Of a DNA stretch of 64,000 nucleotides, positions 52,373 through 61,146 are shown one piece after another. Every line of letters starts with the position of its first letter. Position 1 is the stretch's first letter. The position numbers and the translations under genes are program-made. Below the pieces are notes generated by a model, which worked only from the letters and a program-made list of their open reading frames with translations, was not told the DNA's origin and made no database searches. This DNA comes from Streptomyces sp. L-9-10 (GTDB lineage Bacteria; Actinomycetota; Actinomycetes; Streptomycetales; Streptomycetaceae): positions 175,008 to 239,007 of the forward strand of contig NZ_PHRF01000027.1 of assembly GCF_004151105.1 (NCBI RefSeq). Reading direction: 5' to 3'.

Positions 52373-53533
52373 ATGGGCATGAGAATTCAGTGGAGACGCG
52401 TGGCCGCCCGGCGGTACGCCTCCATGACCCGCAGGGCGGCGTACGCGGCCGTCGGCTCCCTCGTCGTGGGACTGCTCAGCGTGCTCCCCGCCTCTCCCGC
52501 CGCGGCCGCCACCGGCCAGATCAGCGGGCTGGCGGGCAAGTGTGTCGACGTGGCGGGCGCGTCGAGCGCCAATGGCACCGCCGTGCAGCTCTACGACTGC
52601 AACGGCTCCGGCGCCCAGCAGTGGAACGTCGGTTCGGACGGCACCATCCGGGCCCTCGGCAAGTGTCTGGACGTCACCGGCAATTCGACCGCCAACGGGG
52701 CCGTGCTCCAGCTGTGGGACTGCACCGGCGCCGCCAATCAGCGGTGGGCCGTGTCCGCCGCGCGGGACATCGTGAGCATCGCGGCCGACAAGTGCCTCGA
52801 CGTCACCGGCAACAACCCGGCCAACGGGACCCGCTTGCAGATCTGGACCTGCACCGGCGCCGCGAACCAGAAGTGGTCCGCTCCGGCCACCGGCGGCGGC
52901 AACCCGAGTCCGGGCGGATTCGTCGTCTCCGAGGCCCAGTTCAACCAGATGTTCCCCGGCCGGAACCCCTTCTACACGTACAGCGGTCTGACCGCCGCCC
53001 TCGGCGCCTACCCGGCCTTCGCGAAGACCGGCAGCGAGACGGTCCAGCGCCAGGAGGCGGCCGCCTTCCTCGCGAACGTCAACCACGAGACCGGCGGCCT
53101 GGTCCATGTCGTGGAGCAGAACACCGCCAACTACCCGCATTACTGCGACTGGGGCCAGCCCTACGGCTGCCCGGCGGGCCAGGCTGCGTACTACGGCCGC
53201 GGCCCGATCCAGCTGAGCTGGAACTTCAACTACAAGGCGGCCGGGGACGCGCTGGGCATCGACCTGCTCAACAACCCCTGGCTCGTGCAGAACGACTCGG
53301 CCGTGGCCTGGAAGACCGCCCTCTGGTACTGGAACACCCAGTCCGGCCCCGGCACGATGACCCCGCACAACGCCATGGTCAACCAGCGCGGGTTCGGCGA
53401 GACGATCCGCAGCATCAACGGCAGCATCGAGTGCAACGGGGGCAACCCCGGACAGGTGCAGAGCCGCGTCGACGCCTACCAGCGCTTCGTCTCGATCCTC
53501 GGGACCACGCCGGGCGGCAACCTCTACTGCTGA
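52373..53533 (+). CDS. Secreted GH19 chitinase with ricin-type carbohydrate-binding domain
   Basis: 386 aa from ATG at 52373. Signal peptide (1-46). RICIN/CBM13 beta-trefoil (about 47-170) with three KCxDVxG...QxW repeats (KCVDVAG, KCLDVTG twice). A Gly/Asn/Pro linker (172-182) precedes a GH19 catalytic domain (about 183-386) with catalytic Glu239 (NHETGG) and Glu248 (VVEQN), plus AAYYGRGPIQLSWNFNY. It hydrolyses chitin, inverting the anomeric configuration. GH19 enzymes of Streptomyces are antifungal and under DasR control, matching the upstream site. Confidence 0.97.
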   Translation: MGMRIQWRRVAARRYASMTRRAAYAAVGSLVVGLLSVLPASPAAAATGQISGLAGKCVDVAGASSANGTAVQLYDCNGSGAQQWNVGSDGTIRALGKCLDVTGNSTANGAVLQLWDCTGAANQRWAVSAARDIVSIAADKCLDVTGNNPANGTRLQIWTCTGAANQKWSAPATGGGNPSPGGFVVSEAQFNQMFPGRNPFYTYSGLTAALGAYPAFAKTGSETVQRQEAAAFLANVNHETGGLVHVVEQNTANYPHYCDWGQPYGCPAGQAAYYGRGPIQLSWNFNYKAAGDALGIDLLNNPWLVQNDSAVAWKTALWYWNTQSGPGTMTPHNAMVNQRGFGETIRSINGSIECNGGNPGQVQSRVDAYQRFVSILGTTPGGNLYC

Positions 53534-53570
53534 CCACCGGGACAGGGTCCCGTAGCCCGATGGAGATCCG

Positions 53571-53603
53571 GGGGGCTGTCCGGCCGCGCGCCGGGCGGCC
53601 CCC
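53571..53603. terminator. Hairpin between chitinase and ADH genes
   Basis: GGGGGC (53571-53576) pairs with GCCCCC (53598-53603), with inner GGC/GCC pairing; imperfect in the middle. Convergent position supports termination. Confidence 0.55.
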
Positions 53604-53668
53604 GTCGTGCGTCACACACGTCGGGCGCCGTCCCGCACGCCGGACGCGGCCGGGGATGCCGGACGCGG

Positions 53669-54706
53669 TCAGGGGCGGACGAGTACCTTCAGTGCCTCGC
53701 GGTCGTCCATGGCCCGGTACCCCTCGGGCACCTCGTCCAGGCCGATGGTGCGGTCGAAGACACGGCCCGGCTCGACCTCGCCGTCGAGGACGCCGGGCAG
53801 CAGTTCGTCGATGTAGGCGCGCACCGGAGCGGGGCCGCCGTTGAGCGTGATGTTGGGCCCGAACAGGCTGCCGAAGCCGACCGGGGCGTCCTCGTACTGC
53901 GGCACACCGACGCGGCTGATCACACCGCCGGGACGCACCACGCCGACCGCCATCTCGTACGCGTTCATGTAGCCGACAGCCTCCAGCACCGTGTGGGTGC
54001 CGTCGCCGCCGGTGAGCTCCCGTACCTTCGCGATGCCCTCCTCACCGCGCTCGGCGACCACGTCGGTGGCGCCGAAGTCGCGTCCGAGGTCGGTGCGGTC
54101 CTTGTGCCGGCCCATGAGGATGATCCGTTCGGCGCCCAGACGCTTGGCCGACAGCACGGCCATCAGCCCGACGGCGCCGTCGCCGATCACGGTCACCGTG
54201 GTGCGTGGGTTCACACGGGCCATCTTCGCCGCGTGGTATCCGGTGCCGTACACGTCGGACAGGGTCAGCAGGGACGGCAGCAGGGCGGAGTCCTCGCCCA
54301 CGGGCAGCTTCACCAGCGTGCCCTGGGCCTGCGGGACGCGGATCGCCTCCGCCTGGCCGCCGCCCACACCGCCCGCGGCCCAGAACCCGCCGTGGCGGCA
54401 GGAGGTCTGGAGGCCCTCACGGCAGAAGTCACAGGTGTTGTCGGCGAACGCGAAGGGGGCCACGACGAGATCGCCCCGCCTCAACCCGGCGACGTCGGAA
54501 CCGAGTTCCTCGACGACGCCGAGGAACTCGTGTCCCATCGGCGTTCCCTGCTCGGAGGCCGGGATGTTGTGATACGGGTGCAGGTCACTGCCGCAGATAC
54601 AGGCGCGCACGATACGCACGACCGCATCGGTGGGCTGCCGCAGAACGGGGTCGGGCGCGTCCTCGACGCGCACATCGCCGGGTCCGTACATGAACGTGGC
54701 TCGCAT
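53669..54706 (-). CDS. Zinc-dependent alcohol dehydrogenase family protein
   Basis: 345 aa, ATG at 54706 (GAAGG upstream). Medium-chain dehydrogenase with catalytic-zinc ligands in ACICGSDLHPY and MGHEFLGVVEELG, structural-zinc Cys cluster CDFCREGLQTSC, and Rossmann GDGAVGLMAVLSAKRLGA with an Arg/His run (MGRHKDR) after beta-2 that favours NADPH. It oxidises or reduces an alcohol/aldehyde pair. It lies 66 bp downstream of a cupin gene in the same direction, divergent from an XRE regulator. Confidence 0.92.
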   Translation of the reverse strand: MRATFMYGPGDVRVEDAPDPVLRQPTDAVVRIVRACICGSDLHPYHNIPASEQGTPMGHEFLGVVEELGSDVAGLRRGDLVVAPFAFADNTCDFCREGLQTSCRHGGFWAAGGVGGGQAEAIRVPQAQGTLVKLPVGEDSALLPSLLTLSDVYGTGYHAAKMARVNPRTTVTVIGDGAVGLMAVLSAKRLGAERIILMGRHKDRTDLGRDFGATDVVAERGEEGIAKVRELTGGDGTHTVLEAVGYMNAYEMAVGVVRPGGVISRVGVPQYEDAPVGFGSLFGPNITLNGGPAPVRAYIDELLPGVLDGEVEPGRVFDRTIGLDEVPEGYRAMDDREALKVLVRP

Positions 54707-54772
54707 GAGGCACCTTCCCTGGTGATGAGGTGATGGCGGTTCGTTGGTTTCGGTGGGGCGCGATCTCGGTGG

Positions 54773-55177
54773 TCAGCCGGTCGCGCCGCGGTATTCGTCG
54801 TCGGTGACGTGCTCGCCCCACTGGGTTTCCGGGCTGTCGTCGCCGCGGCCCTCCCACAGCGCGATATGCGTCATGAAGTGGTCCGGAGCGGCGCCGTGCC
54901 AGTGCCACTCGCCGGGCGGGGTGTGGACGGTGTCTCCCGGCCGCATCACCACGACCTCACCGCCGCGGGACCGCACCAGCCCGACGCCGTCGGTGACGTA
55001 CAGCGTCTGCCCCACGGCGTGCGTGTGCCAGGCGGTACGGGCGCTGGGCGCGAAACGTACCGTGTTCGCCCGCATACGGGACGGCTCCTGGCCGGCGTAG
55101 ATGACGTCGAACCACACGTCACCGGTGAACATCTCGTCCGGCCCCTTGGCCGAGGGCCTCTGCGGCAACTTTTCCAT
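54773..55177 (-). CDS. Cupin domain protein
   Basis: 134 aa, ATG at 55177 (AAGGAG upstream). Single cupin_2 beta-barrel: ARTAWHTHAVGQTLYVTDG (motif 1, with the metal-binding His residues and a Gln in place of Glu in HxH..E/Q) and PGDTVHTPPGEWHWHGA (motif 2). It resembles the small manganese-type cupins found next to short- or medium-chain dehydrogenases and carboxymuconolactone decarboxylase-like proteins. Reaction unknown. First gene of a two-gene unit with the alcohol dehydrogenase. Confidence 0.9.
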   Translation of the reverse strand: MEKLPQRPSAKGPDEMFTGDVWFDVIYAGQEPSRMRANTVRFAPSARTAWHTHAVGQTLYVTDGVGLVRSRGGEVVVMRPGDTVHTPPGEWHWHGAAPDHFMTHIALWEGRGDDSPETQWGEHVTDDEYRGATG

Positions 55178-55336
55178 GCCGGTCGCTCCTTGCGTCGTGC
55201 TGTGCCACCGCGGACGGGAGAGAGAAAGGCCGCCGCGGTCGGCTGATCGGCGGTTCCACGCGGCCGTGCGATCTTCTTCGCGCACCGGCCACATCGTGCA
55301 GAGTGGCATTCCCACACCCACCCGCAAAGGGGAGAA

Positions 55337-55371
55337 TTTCCTCCCCGGGACGCATTCATCCTGGGAGGAAA
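55337..55371. promoter_or_regulatory. Inverted repeat operator between cupin and XRE genes
   Basis: TTTCCTCCC (55337-55345) and GGGAGGAAA (55363-55371) are 9-bp perfect arms, 17-nt spacer. Similarity extends outward and inward (TTTCCTCCCMGGR half-site). It lies 45 bp upstream of the XRE regulator start, in the divergent promoter region. It is probably the binding site of that regulator. Confidence 0.6.
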
Positions 55372-55415
55372 CTGTCCCCCTCACAGGAGGGCCGGCCGGT
55401 GGGACACTGGTGCGC

Positions 55416-56282
55416 ATGAACCGCGACGCACACCTTAATGAGCTGGGGGAGTTCCTCCGGGCCCGGCGCGCCGGGCTCAGCCCCCGCACAGTGGGGCTGC
55501 CCGACAGCGGCTCACTCCGGCGGGTGCCCGGCCTGCGCCGGGAAGAGGTGGCCCAGCTGGCCGCGATCAGCACCGACTTCTACACCCGTCTGGAGCAGGG
55601 ACGCATCCAGGCGTCCGCGCCCGTACTGGCCGCCCTCGCCCGTGTGCTGCATCTCGACGACGACCAGCGCGACTATCTCTTCGGGCTGGCGGGAAAAGAC
55701 CAGAAGCGGCCCCGGCGGCGCGCACTGCAGAAAGTCCAGCCGCAATTGCAGCGGCTTCTCGACGACCTCACCGCGACTCCGGCGATTGTCATGGGCCGCC
55801 GTATGGACGTTCTCGCGTGGAATGCGCTCGCCGCCGCTCTGGTCACCGATTTCGGCCGGATTCCGGAAAGGCACCGCAATTACGTGCGGCTGGTCTTCAC
55901 CGACCCCGCCATGAGGACGCTGTACAGCGACTGGGAGACCGTCGCGCGCACCTGCGCGGCCCAGTTGCGCATGGAAGCCGCCACGTATCCCGACGACCCG
56001 CGCCTTACGGAGCTGGTCGGCGAACTGTCGGTCCAGGACCCGCAGTTCCGCGAGTGGTGGGCCGCCCACCACGTCGCCGCGCTGAGTGTGGGCACCAAGA
56101 CGCTCCATCACCCCGTCGCCGGCGACCTCACCCTCGACTGGGACACCCTGACCGCGAGCACCGACCCCGACCAGCAGCTCGTCATCTGGACCGCCGAGGT
56201 GGGCACCCCCTCCCACGACGGGCTGCGCATCCTGGCCTCATGGGCCGCGGACCACCCGAAGGCCGCCTCGGACAGCGCCTGA
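55416..56282 (+). CDS. XRE/MmyB-like helix-turn-helix regulator
   Basis: 288 aa from ATG at 55416. XRE helix-turn-helix (about 10-85): LGEFLRARRAGLSPRTVGLP and RREEVAQLAAISTDFYTRLEQGR (quoted in part), followed by the MmyB-like ligand-binding domain (about 105-280) with RMDVLAWNALAAALVTDF, NYVRLVFTD and WWAAHHVAALSVGTKTLHHPVAGDL (in part). This class in Streptomyces sits divergent from oxidoreductase genes it controls; here cupin and alcohol dehydrogenase. Confidence 0.93.
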   Translation: MNRDAHLNELGEFLRARRAGLSPRTVGLPDSGSLRRVPGLRREEVAQLAAISTDFYTRLEQGRIQASAPVLAALARVLHLDDDQRDYLFGLAGKDQKRPRRRALQKVQPQLQRLLDDLTATPAIVMGRRMDVLAWNALAAALVTDFGRIPERHRNYVRLVFTDPAMRTLYSDWETVARTCAAQLRMEAATYPDDPRLTELVGELSVQDPQFREWWAAHHVAALSVGTKTLHHPVAGDLTLDWDTLTASTDPDQQLVIWTAEVGTPSHDGLRILASWAADHPKAASDSA

Positions 56283-56315
56283 CGCGGTGCCGCCCGAGGC
56301 CCATCTCCGCCTCGC

Positions 56316-58448
56316 CTACGCCTCCTCGTCCACCCTGATCAGATGCAGGGACGTGCTCGCCCAGTCCCCGGCCGGCAGTTCGGGCACGATCCCGTACCCG
56401 GTGAGGACCGACGCGTGATGGACGGCGCCGGTACGGGCGTCCCGGTAGCGTGCGGCGGGGTCCAGCCCCGCCAGCCTGAGGGCGGGGCGCGGGGTGCCGT
56501 GGCGCGGTGCCCGCTGCCAGACCAGCACGAACGCCTCCCGCCGGTCCGTGGTGGTGTACTGCACGGCGGACGGCGCGTCGTCGACGGGACCGCGCAGCCG
56601 GTGCAGGGTGCCGTGCTGCACGATATGGCGGACCTTCTTGTACTCCGCCACCCACTTGGCGCCCTCGGCGCGTTCCGCCGCCGTCCAGCGCGCGAGATCG
56701 CCGCCCACCGCCAGCACCCCCGCCATCGCGACATGGAAGCGGTAACGCAACGGCACCGAGCGGCCGGTGAGCTGGTTGGGCACGTCCGTCACCCAGGCCG
56801 CCATCGTCCGTGCCGGGTAGATCTGGCCGAAACCGTGCTGGATCAGGACGCGGTCCGCCGCGTCGGTGTTGTCGGACGGCCACGCCTGGTCCGTACGGGA
56901 GAGGATGGCCAGGTCGACACGGCCCCCGCCGCCACTGCACGTCTCGATCCGCAGCCCCGGGTGGTCCGCGCGCAGCCGGTCGATGACCTCGTACAGGTGG
57001 TGGGTGTACCGCGTCCACAACACGTCCTCGCCGCCCTCGCGACCGGGCCAGCCGGCCTCGCTGAAGGCGCGGTTCATGTCCCACTTGAGGAAGTCGATCC
57101 CGTTCTCCGCGACCAGCCGCGTCAGCCAGCCGTATGCCCACTCGGCGACGTCGTCCCGGGCGAAGTTCAGCACCAGCTGGTTGCGCAGCCGGGTGCGGGT
57201 GCGGTGCGGGAAGTGCAGTACCCAGTCCGGGTGCGCGCGGTAGAGGTCGCTGTCCGGGTTGACCATTTCGGGCTCCACCCACAGGCCGAAGCGCATACCG
57301 AGCCGGTGGACCTCCTCGATCAGCGGGGTGAGCCCGTTGGGGAAGCCCCGGGCCGCCGGCACCCAGTCGCCGAGTCCGGCCGTGTCGTCGCGGCGCCCGC
57401 CGTACCAGCCGTCGTCGACGACGTAGAGCTCCACTCCGAGCTCCGCGGCCCGCGCCGCCAGCGCCTTCTGTCCCGCCTCGTCGACCGCGAAGCCGGTGGC
57501 CTCCCAGGAGTTGAACAGTACGGGGCGCGATTCCTCGGGGTGCGGCAGCACATGGGCCAGGATGTACGCGTGCCAGGCGCGGCTGGCCGCGCCGAAGCCG
57601 CCGTCCGTGTACAGGGCCGCGTAGCGCGGGGTCACGTACTCCTCGCCGGGCCCGAGCGGGAGTGACACCCCGTCGTGTCCGGCTCCGCCGGTGAAGGCCG
57701 TACGTCCGTCGGGGGTGCGCTGCACGGTGACGTGCCAGCTTCCGCTCCAGGCCAGGGCCGCGCTCCACACCTCGCCCCGGTCCTCGGTGGCGTCTCCGGC
57801 GTCCAGCATCAGCCAGGGGTTGGCGTGGTGGCTGGTGATGCCGCGCCTGCTGGTGAGCACGGTCTCGCCGTGCGGTACGGGCTCCCGGTGGAGCACGCCC
57901 TCCGCCGACCACTGTCCGGTGACATGGCTGATCCGGTAGTCGTCGCGCGGCGGCAGCGTCCAGGCCGCGGAGTCGGCGCGGGCCAGCGTGAGCGGCTGCC
58001 CGCCGGTGTTGCGCAGCACGGTCCAGCGCTCGACGACATCGGCGTCCTCGTGGACGCGGTAGTGCAGGGTGACCGCGAGCGGGTAGTGGCGGTCGCGGAA
58101 CTCCAGCGCCAACTCGGCGGTTCCCGGGGCCGGTTCGCTGGTGCGGTGGCACACGTACCGCCACTCGAAGGCGCGGGTGCCGTCGGCGAACCGTACCCGC
58201 AGGGAGGGCGCTCCGTAGCGCGCCCCTCCGTCGACGGGCAGCTCCTCGCCGGCCGCCGGTCGGCCCTCGAAGCTGCTGATCTCCACGGCCGGAGGAGGTA
58301 CGAGTTCCGCGGCCGCCGCGAGGGTCAGCCGTGGTCCCCACGCGAGGTGGCAGGGCGCTCCCGTGTCATCGATCCGCAGCGCGTACGACGTGCGCGCGGT
58401 GGAGAGCAGCCAGACCCCGGAGGCCGGGGCGAAGGAGATCAGAGACAT
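56316..58448 (-). CDS. Alpha-galactosidase, GH36
   Basis: 710 aa, ATG at 58448. No signal peptide, so cytoplasmic. An N-terminal beta-supersandwich (about 1-310) precedes the TIM barrel with SRPVLFNSWEATGF, YVVDDGWYGGR, GLWVEPEMVNPDSDL, FLKWDMNR (nucleophile Asp457), ETCSGGGGRVDL and QAWPSDNTD (probable acid/base Asp526), and a C-terminal beta-domain. It releases terminal alpha-galactose from melibiose, raffinose or galactinol-like oligosaccharides. It is divergent from the ROK regulator and ABC importer that presumably bring in its substrate. Confidence 0.96.
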   Translation of the reverse strand: MSLISFAPASGVWLLSTARTSYALRIDDTGAPCHLAWGPRLTLAAAAELVPPPAVEISSFEGRPAAGEELPVDGGARYGAPSLRVRFADGTRAFEWRYVCHRTSEPAPGTAELALEFRDRHYPLAVTLHYRVHEDADVVERWTVLRNTGGQPLTLARADSAAWTLPPRDDYRISHVTGQWSAEGVLHREPVPHGETVLTSRRGITSHHANPWLMLDAGDATEDRGEVWSAALAWSGSWHVTVQRTPDGRTAFTGGAGHDGVSLPLGPGEEYVTPRYAALYTDGGFGAASRAWHAYILAHVLPHPEESRPVLFNSWEATGFAVDEAGQKALAARAAELGVELYVVDDGWYGGRRDDTAGLGDWVPAARGFPNGLTPLIEEVHRLGMRFGLWVEPEMVNPDSDLYRAHPDWVLHFPHRTRTRLRNQLVLNFARDDVAEWAYGWLTRLVAENGIDFLKWDMNRAFSEAGWPGREGGEDVLWTRYTHHLYEVIDRLRADHPGLRIETCSGGGGRVDLAILSRTDQAWPSDNTDAADRVLIQHGFGQIYPARTMAAWVTDVPNQLTGRSVPLRYRFHVAMAGVLAVGGDLARWTAAERAEGAKWVAEYKKVRHIVQHGTLHRLRGPVDDAPSAVQYTTTDRREAFVLVWQRAPRHGTPRPALRLAGLDPAARYRDARTGAVHHASVLTGYGIVPELPAGDWASTSLHLIRVDEEA

Positions 58449-58475
58449 TGATCCTCGCGTTCAAATAGCGCCACA

Positions 58476-58500
58476 GGAGAGGTGAGCAGCCAACCTCTCC
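58476..58500. promoter_or_regulatory. Palindrome in the GH36 promoter/leader
   Basis: GGAGAGGT (58476-58483) and ACCTCTCC (58493-58500), 8-bp arms, 9-nt spacer, 28 bp upstream of the GH36 start. It overlaps the inferred minus-strand -10 (58493-58488, TTGGCT) downstream of TTGACA (58516-58511). It could be the operator of the ROK repressor. Confidence 0.5.
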
Positions 58501-58539
58501 TTCGATCGACTGTCAACACCTGCATCAGATCTCTCTTTT

Positions 58540-58558
58540 ACAGGCTGAAGCTGCCTGT
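58540..58558. promoter_or_regulatory. Palindrome between the GH36 and ROK promoters
   Basis: ACAGGC-N7-GCCTGT with 6-bp perfect arms (58540-58545 and 58553-58558). It lies midway between the two divergent -35 elements, a plausible second regulator site. Confidence 0.5.
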
Positions 58559-58591
58559 AGAAGGTTCTTCATGCGATGTCTGCTTCTTTCA

Positions 58592-58620
58592 TTGACAGCA
58601 GAAAAGAATCACCCTAGCTT
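58592..58620 (+). promoter_or_regulatory. Promoter of leaderless ROK regulator
   Basis: TTGACA (58592-58597), a 17-nt spacer and TAGCTT (58615-58620) form a near-consensus promoter. The ATG at 58628 begins 7 nt after the -10, so the mRNA should be leaderless. A TCTGCT/AGCAGA inverted repeat (58579-58584 with 58597-58602) brackets the -35. Confidence 0.7.
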
Positions 58621-58627
58621 TCCGGCC

Positions 58628-59803
58628 ATGCGCTCAACCACTCCCCATGAGGCGGTCCCGGCGACGACGCCGGCCGCTTCCCTGGTCTTCACGACCGTGC
58701 TGTCCCACGGCCCGCTCACCCGGACCGAGATCGCGCGGCGGGCCCGGCTGTCCCCGGCCGCGGTCACCAAGGCGGTGCGCCCGCTGATGGAGGTCGGGTA
58801 TCTGGTCGAAGGGGTGGACGAGGGCGCGCCGCCCGCGCTCGGACGTCCGGCGAACCTGGTGCGGGTCGACGCGGGCAGGGCGCTGTTCATCGGGATCAAG
58901 GTGACGGGCGACGAGATCATCGCCGTCCTGGCCGACCTGTGCTGCCGTATCCGGGTCGCCCGGCACGTACGGCTCACGGACCGTGAGCCGGGGGCGGTGC
59001 TCCCCGCCCTCACCGCGCTGGTGCGGGAACTGCTCCTGGAGGCCGATGGTTTCGGTGTGCGGGTGCGGGGGCTGGGCGTCGCCGTCTCGGGTGATGTGGA
59101 CCGCGCGGACGGTGTGGTGCGCTACTCGCCCTTCCTGGACTGGCGGGACATCCCGCTCGCCGAGATCGTCGGAACCGCGACCGGTCTGCCGGTCACGGTC
59201 GACAACGACGTACGGGCGCTGACCGTCGCCGAGCAGTGGTTCGGGGCAGGGGTCGGGCTCTCCGACTTCGCCCTGGTGACCGTGGGCGCCGGTATCGGCT
59301 GTGGTCTGGTGGTGCATGGACGGGTGGTGTCGGGCGCCCACGGTGTGGCCGGCGAGATCGGACATCTGTCCATCGACCCGCTCGGCCCGCCGTGCCACTG
59401 CGGCAACAACGGATGCGTCGAGGCCATCGCCGCGGACCCGGCGATCCTGCGCGGAGTCCGGGAGGCCACGGGCAGGCCCGTGAGCACCGCGGCCGAGGCG
59501 CTGGAACTGGCCCGCGGCGGCGACCCCGGGGTCCGTGGGGTCTACGCGCGGGCCGGCGAGGCCATCGGCAGGGCCATCGGCTCGGTGGTCAATGTCCTCG
59601 GTCCGGAACGCGTGATCATCTCCGGCGAGGGCCTGGCCGCGTACGACCTGTTCGCCGAGGGCATCCGCGACGCGTTCACCGCGTCCGCGTTCGGCACCGC
59701 CGCGCAGTGCGACGTGATGACACGTCCGCTGCCCTTCGAGGAGTGGGCGCGCGGGGCCGCGGCCACCGCGATCCAGTCCTTCATCGGATCAGACACGCAA
59801 TAG
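58628..59803 (+). CDS. ROK family transcriptional regulator
   Basis: 391 aa from ATG at 58628, with no Shine-Dalgarno. N-terminal winged helix (about 15-75: GPLTRTEIARRARLSPAAVT, then LMEVGYLVEG), then the ROK actin-like fold with VTVDNDVRALTVAEQW, VTVGAGIGCGLVV, the zinc motif CHCGNNGCVEA and GPERVIISGEG. It is a NagC/XylR-like repressor, probably released by galactose or an alpha-galactoside. It is first in an operon with the ABC importer, whose ribosome site contains the ROK stop codon (TAGGAG), and is divergent from the GH36 enzyme. Confidence 0.95.
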   Translation: MRSTTPHEAVPATTPAASLVFTTVLSHGPLTRTEIARRARLSPAAVTKAVRPLMEVGYLVEGVDEGAPPALGRPANLVRVDAGRALFIGIKVTGDEIIAVLADLCCRIRVARHVRLTDREPGAVLPALTALVRELLLEADGFGVRVRGLGVAVSGDVDRADGVVRYSPFLDWRDIPLAEIVGTATGLPVTVDNDVRALTVAEQWFGAGVGLSDFALVTVGAGIGCGLVVHGRVVSGAHGVAGEIGHLSIDPLGPPCHCGNNGCVEAIAADPAILRGVREATGRPVSTAAEALELARGGDPGVRGVYARAGEAIGRAIGSVVNVLGPERVIISGEGLAAYDLFAEGIRDAFTASAFGTAAQCDVMTRPLPFEEWARGAAATAIQSFIGSDTQ

Positions 59804-59811
59804 GAGTAGCG

Positions 59812-61125
59812 ATGACGCTGCAGAGCCGCACCCCCCGGACCTCCGTGGGTCCACACCGCAGAAGGGTGGTCCAGGGGCTGTTCGGTGCCGGGGCCGCAGC
59901 CCTGGCCATGCCCGCCCTCGCCGCCTGCGGCGGAGGGGCCGCGTCCGACCCGAAGACGGTGACCTTCGGCTCGAACGGCGCGGACGCCACACCGAAGAAG
60001 GCCTACGCCGCGGTGACGGACGCCTTCGCGAAGGACAGCAAGCTCACGGTCAAGACGAACACCGTCGACCACGACACGTTCCAGAAGAGCATCTCCACCT
60101 ATCTCCAGGGCACCCCTGACGATGTCTTCACCTGGTTCGCCGGCTACCGCATGCAGTACTTCGCCAAGAAGCGCCTCGCCAGCCCCATCGACGACGTGTG
60201 GGAGACGATAGGCGCCGGTTACAGCGACGCCGCCAAGCAGCTGTCCAAGGGGGAGGACGGGAAGTACTACTTCGTCCCGCTCTACAACTACCCGTGGGCC
60301 GTCTTCTACCGCAAGAGCGTCTTCCAGCAGTACGGCTACGAGATCCCCGTGACGTGGAGCCAGTTCACCGCGCTGGCGAAGCGGATGAGGAAGGACGGCC
60401 TCTCCCCCATCGCCTCCGGCTACGGCGGCGGCGACACCTGGAGCATCCTCGGCGCCTTCGACTATCTCAACCTGCGTGCCAACGGCTATGACTTCCACAT
60501 GTCCCTGATGCGGGGCCAGGTCGCCTGGACCGACAAGCGCACCGCCAGGACCATCGACCTGTGGCGCGAGCTCACCCCGCACTACCAGAAGGGCGCGGGC
60601 GGCCGTTCGTGGCAGGACGCCGCGCAGTCGCTGCTCGACAAGAAGTCCGGCATGGCGATCATCGGTCTCTTCCTCGGCCAGCAGATCACCGATGAATCCC
60701 TGCGCTCCGACATCGACTTCTTCCCGTTCCCGGAGATCGACCCGGCATACGGTCAGGACACGGTCGAGGCGCCCACCGACGGCTTCATGCTCAGCCGCAG
60801 GCCGAAGAACCCGGACGCCGCGCGGAAGTTCCTCGAATTCCTCGGTGGGGCCAAGGCCGAGAACCTCTACATGGGCGTCGACCCGAGCAATGTCGCCGTC
60901 AACTCCGGCGCCGACACCGGCTCGTACAACGCGCTCCAGAAGAAGTCCGCCCAGCTCATCGCGGACGCCAAGCACATCACCCAGTTCGGGGACCGCGACA
61001 GCGACCCGGGATTCATCTCCACCGTGGTCCAGCCCGGCTTCACCGAGTGGCTGAACCACCCGGACGACGGTTCGGCCCTGCTGAAGAAGATCGAGTCGCA
61101 GCGCTCGCGCTTCTTCACGGCCTGA
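59812..61125 (+). CDS. Sugar ABC transporter substrate-binding lipoprotein
   Basis: 437 aa, ATG at 59812 with AGGAG overlapping the ROK stop. Twin-arginine-type leader (GPHRRRVVQGLFGAGAAAL) with lipobox LAAC. Extracellular solute-binding protein family 1: DPKTVTFGSNG, KSISTYLQGTPDDVFTWFAG (in part), PLYNYPWAVFYRKSVFQQYGY (in part), TDGFMLSRRPKNPDAARKFL (C-lobe). It presents an oligosaccharide, by context an alpha-galactoside, to the two permeases that follow. Confidence 0.95.
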   Translation: MTLQSRTPRTSVGPHRRRVVQGLFGAGAAALAMPALAACGGGAASDPKTVTFGSNGADATPKKAYAAVTDAFAKDSKLTVKTNTVDHDTFQKSISTYLQGTPDDVFTWFAGYRMQYFAKKRLASPIDDVWETIGAGYSDAAKQLSKGEDGKYYFVPLYNYPWAVFYRKSVFQQYGYEIPVTWSQFTALAKRMRKDGLSPIASGYGGGDTWSILGAFDYLNLRANGYDFHMSLMRGQVAWTDKRTARTIDLWRELTPHYQKGAGGRSWQDAAQSLLDKKSGMAIIGLFLGQQITDESLRSDIDFFPFPEIDPAYGQDTVEAPTDGFMLSRRPKNPDAARKFLEFLGGAKAENLYMGVDPSNVAVNSGADTGSYNALQKKSAQLIADAKHITQFGDRDSDPGFISTVVQPGFTEWLNHPDDGSALLKKIESQRSRFFTA

Positions 61126-61146
61126 TCCCACCGGAGAGGTTCCACC

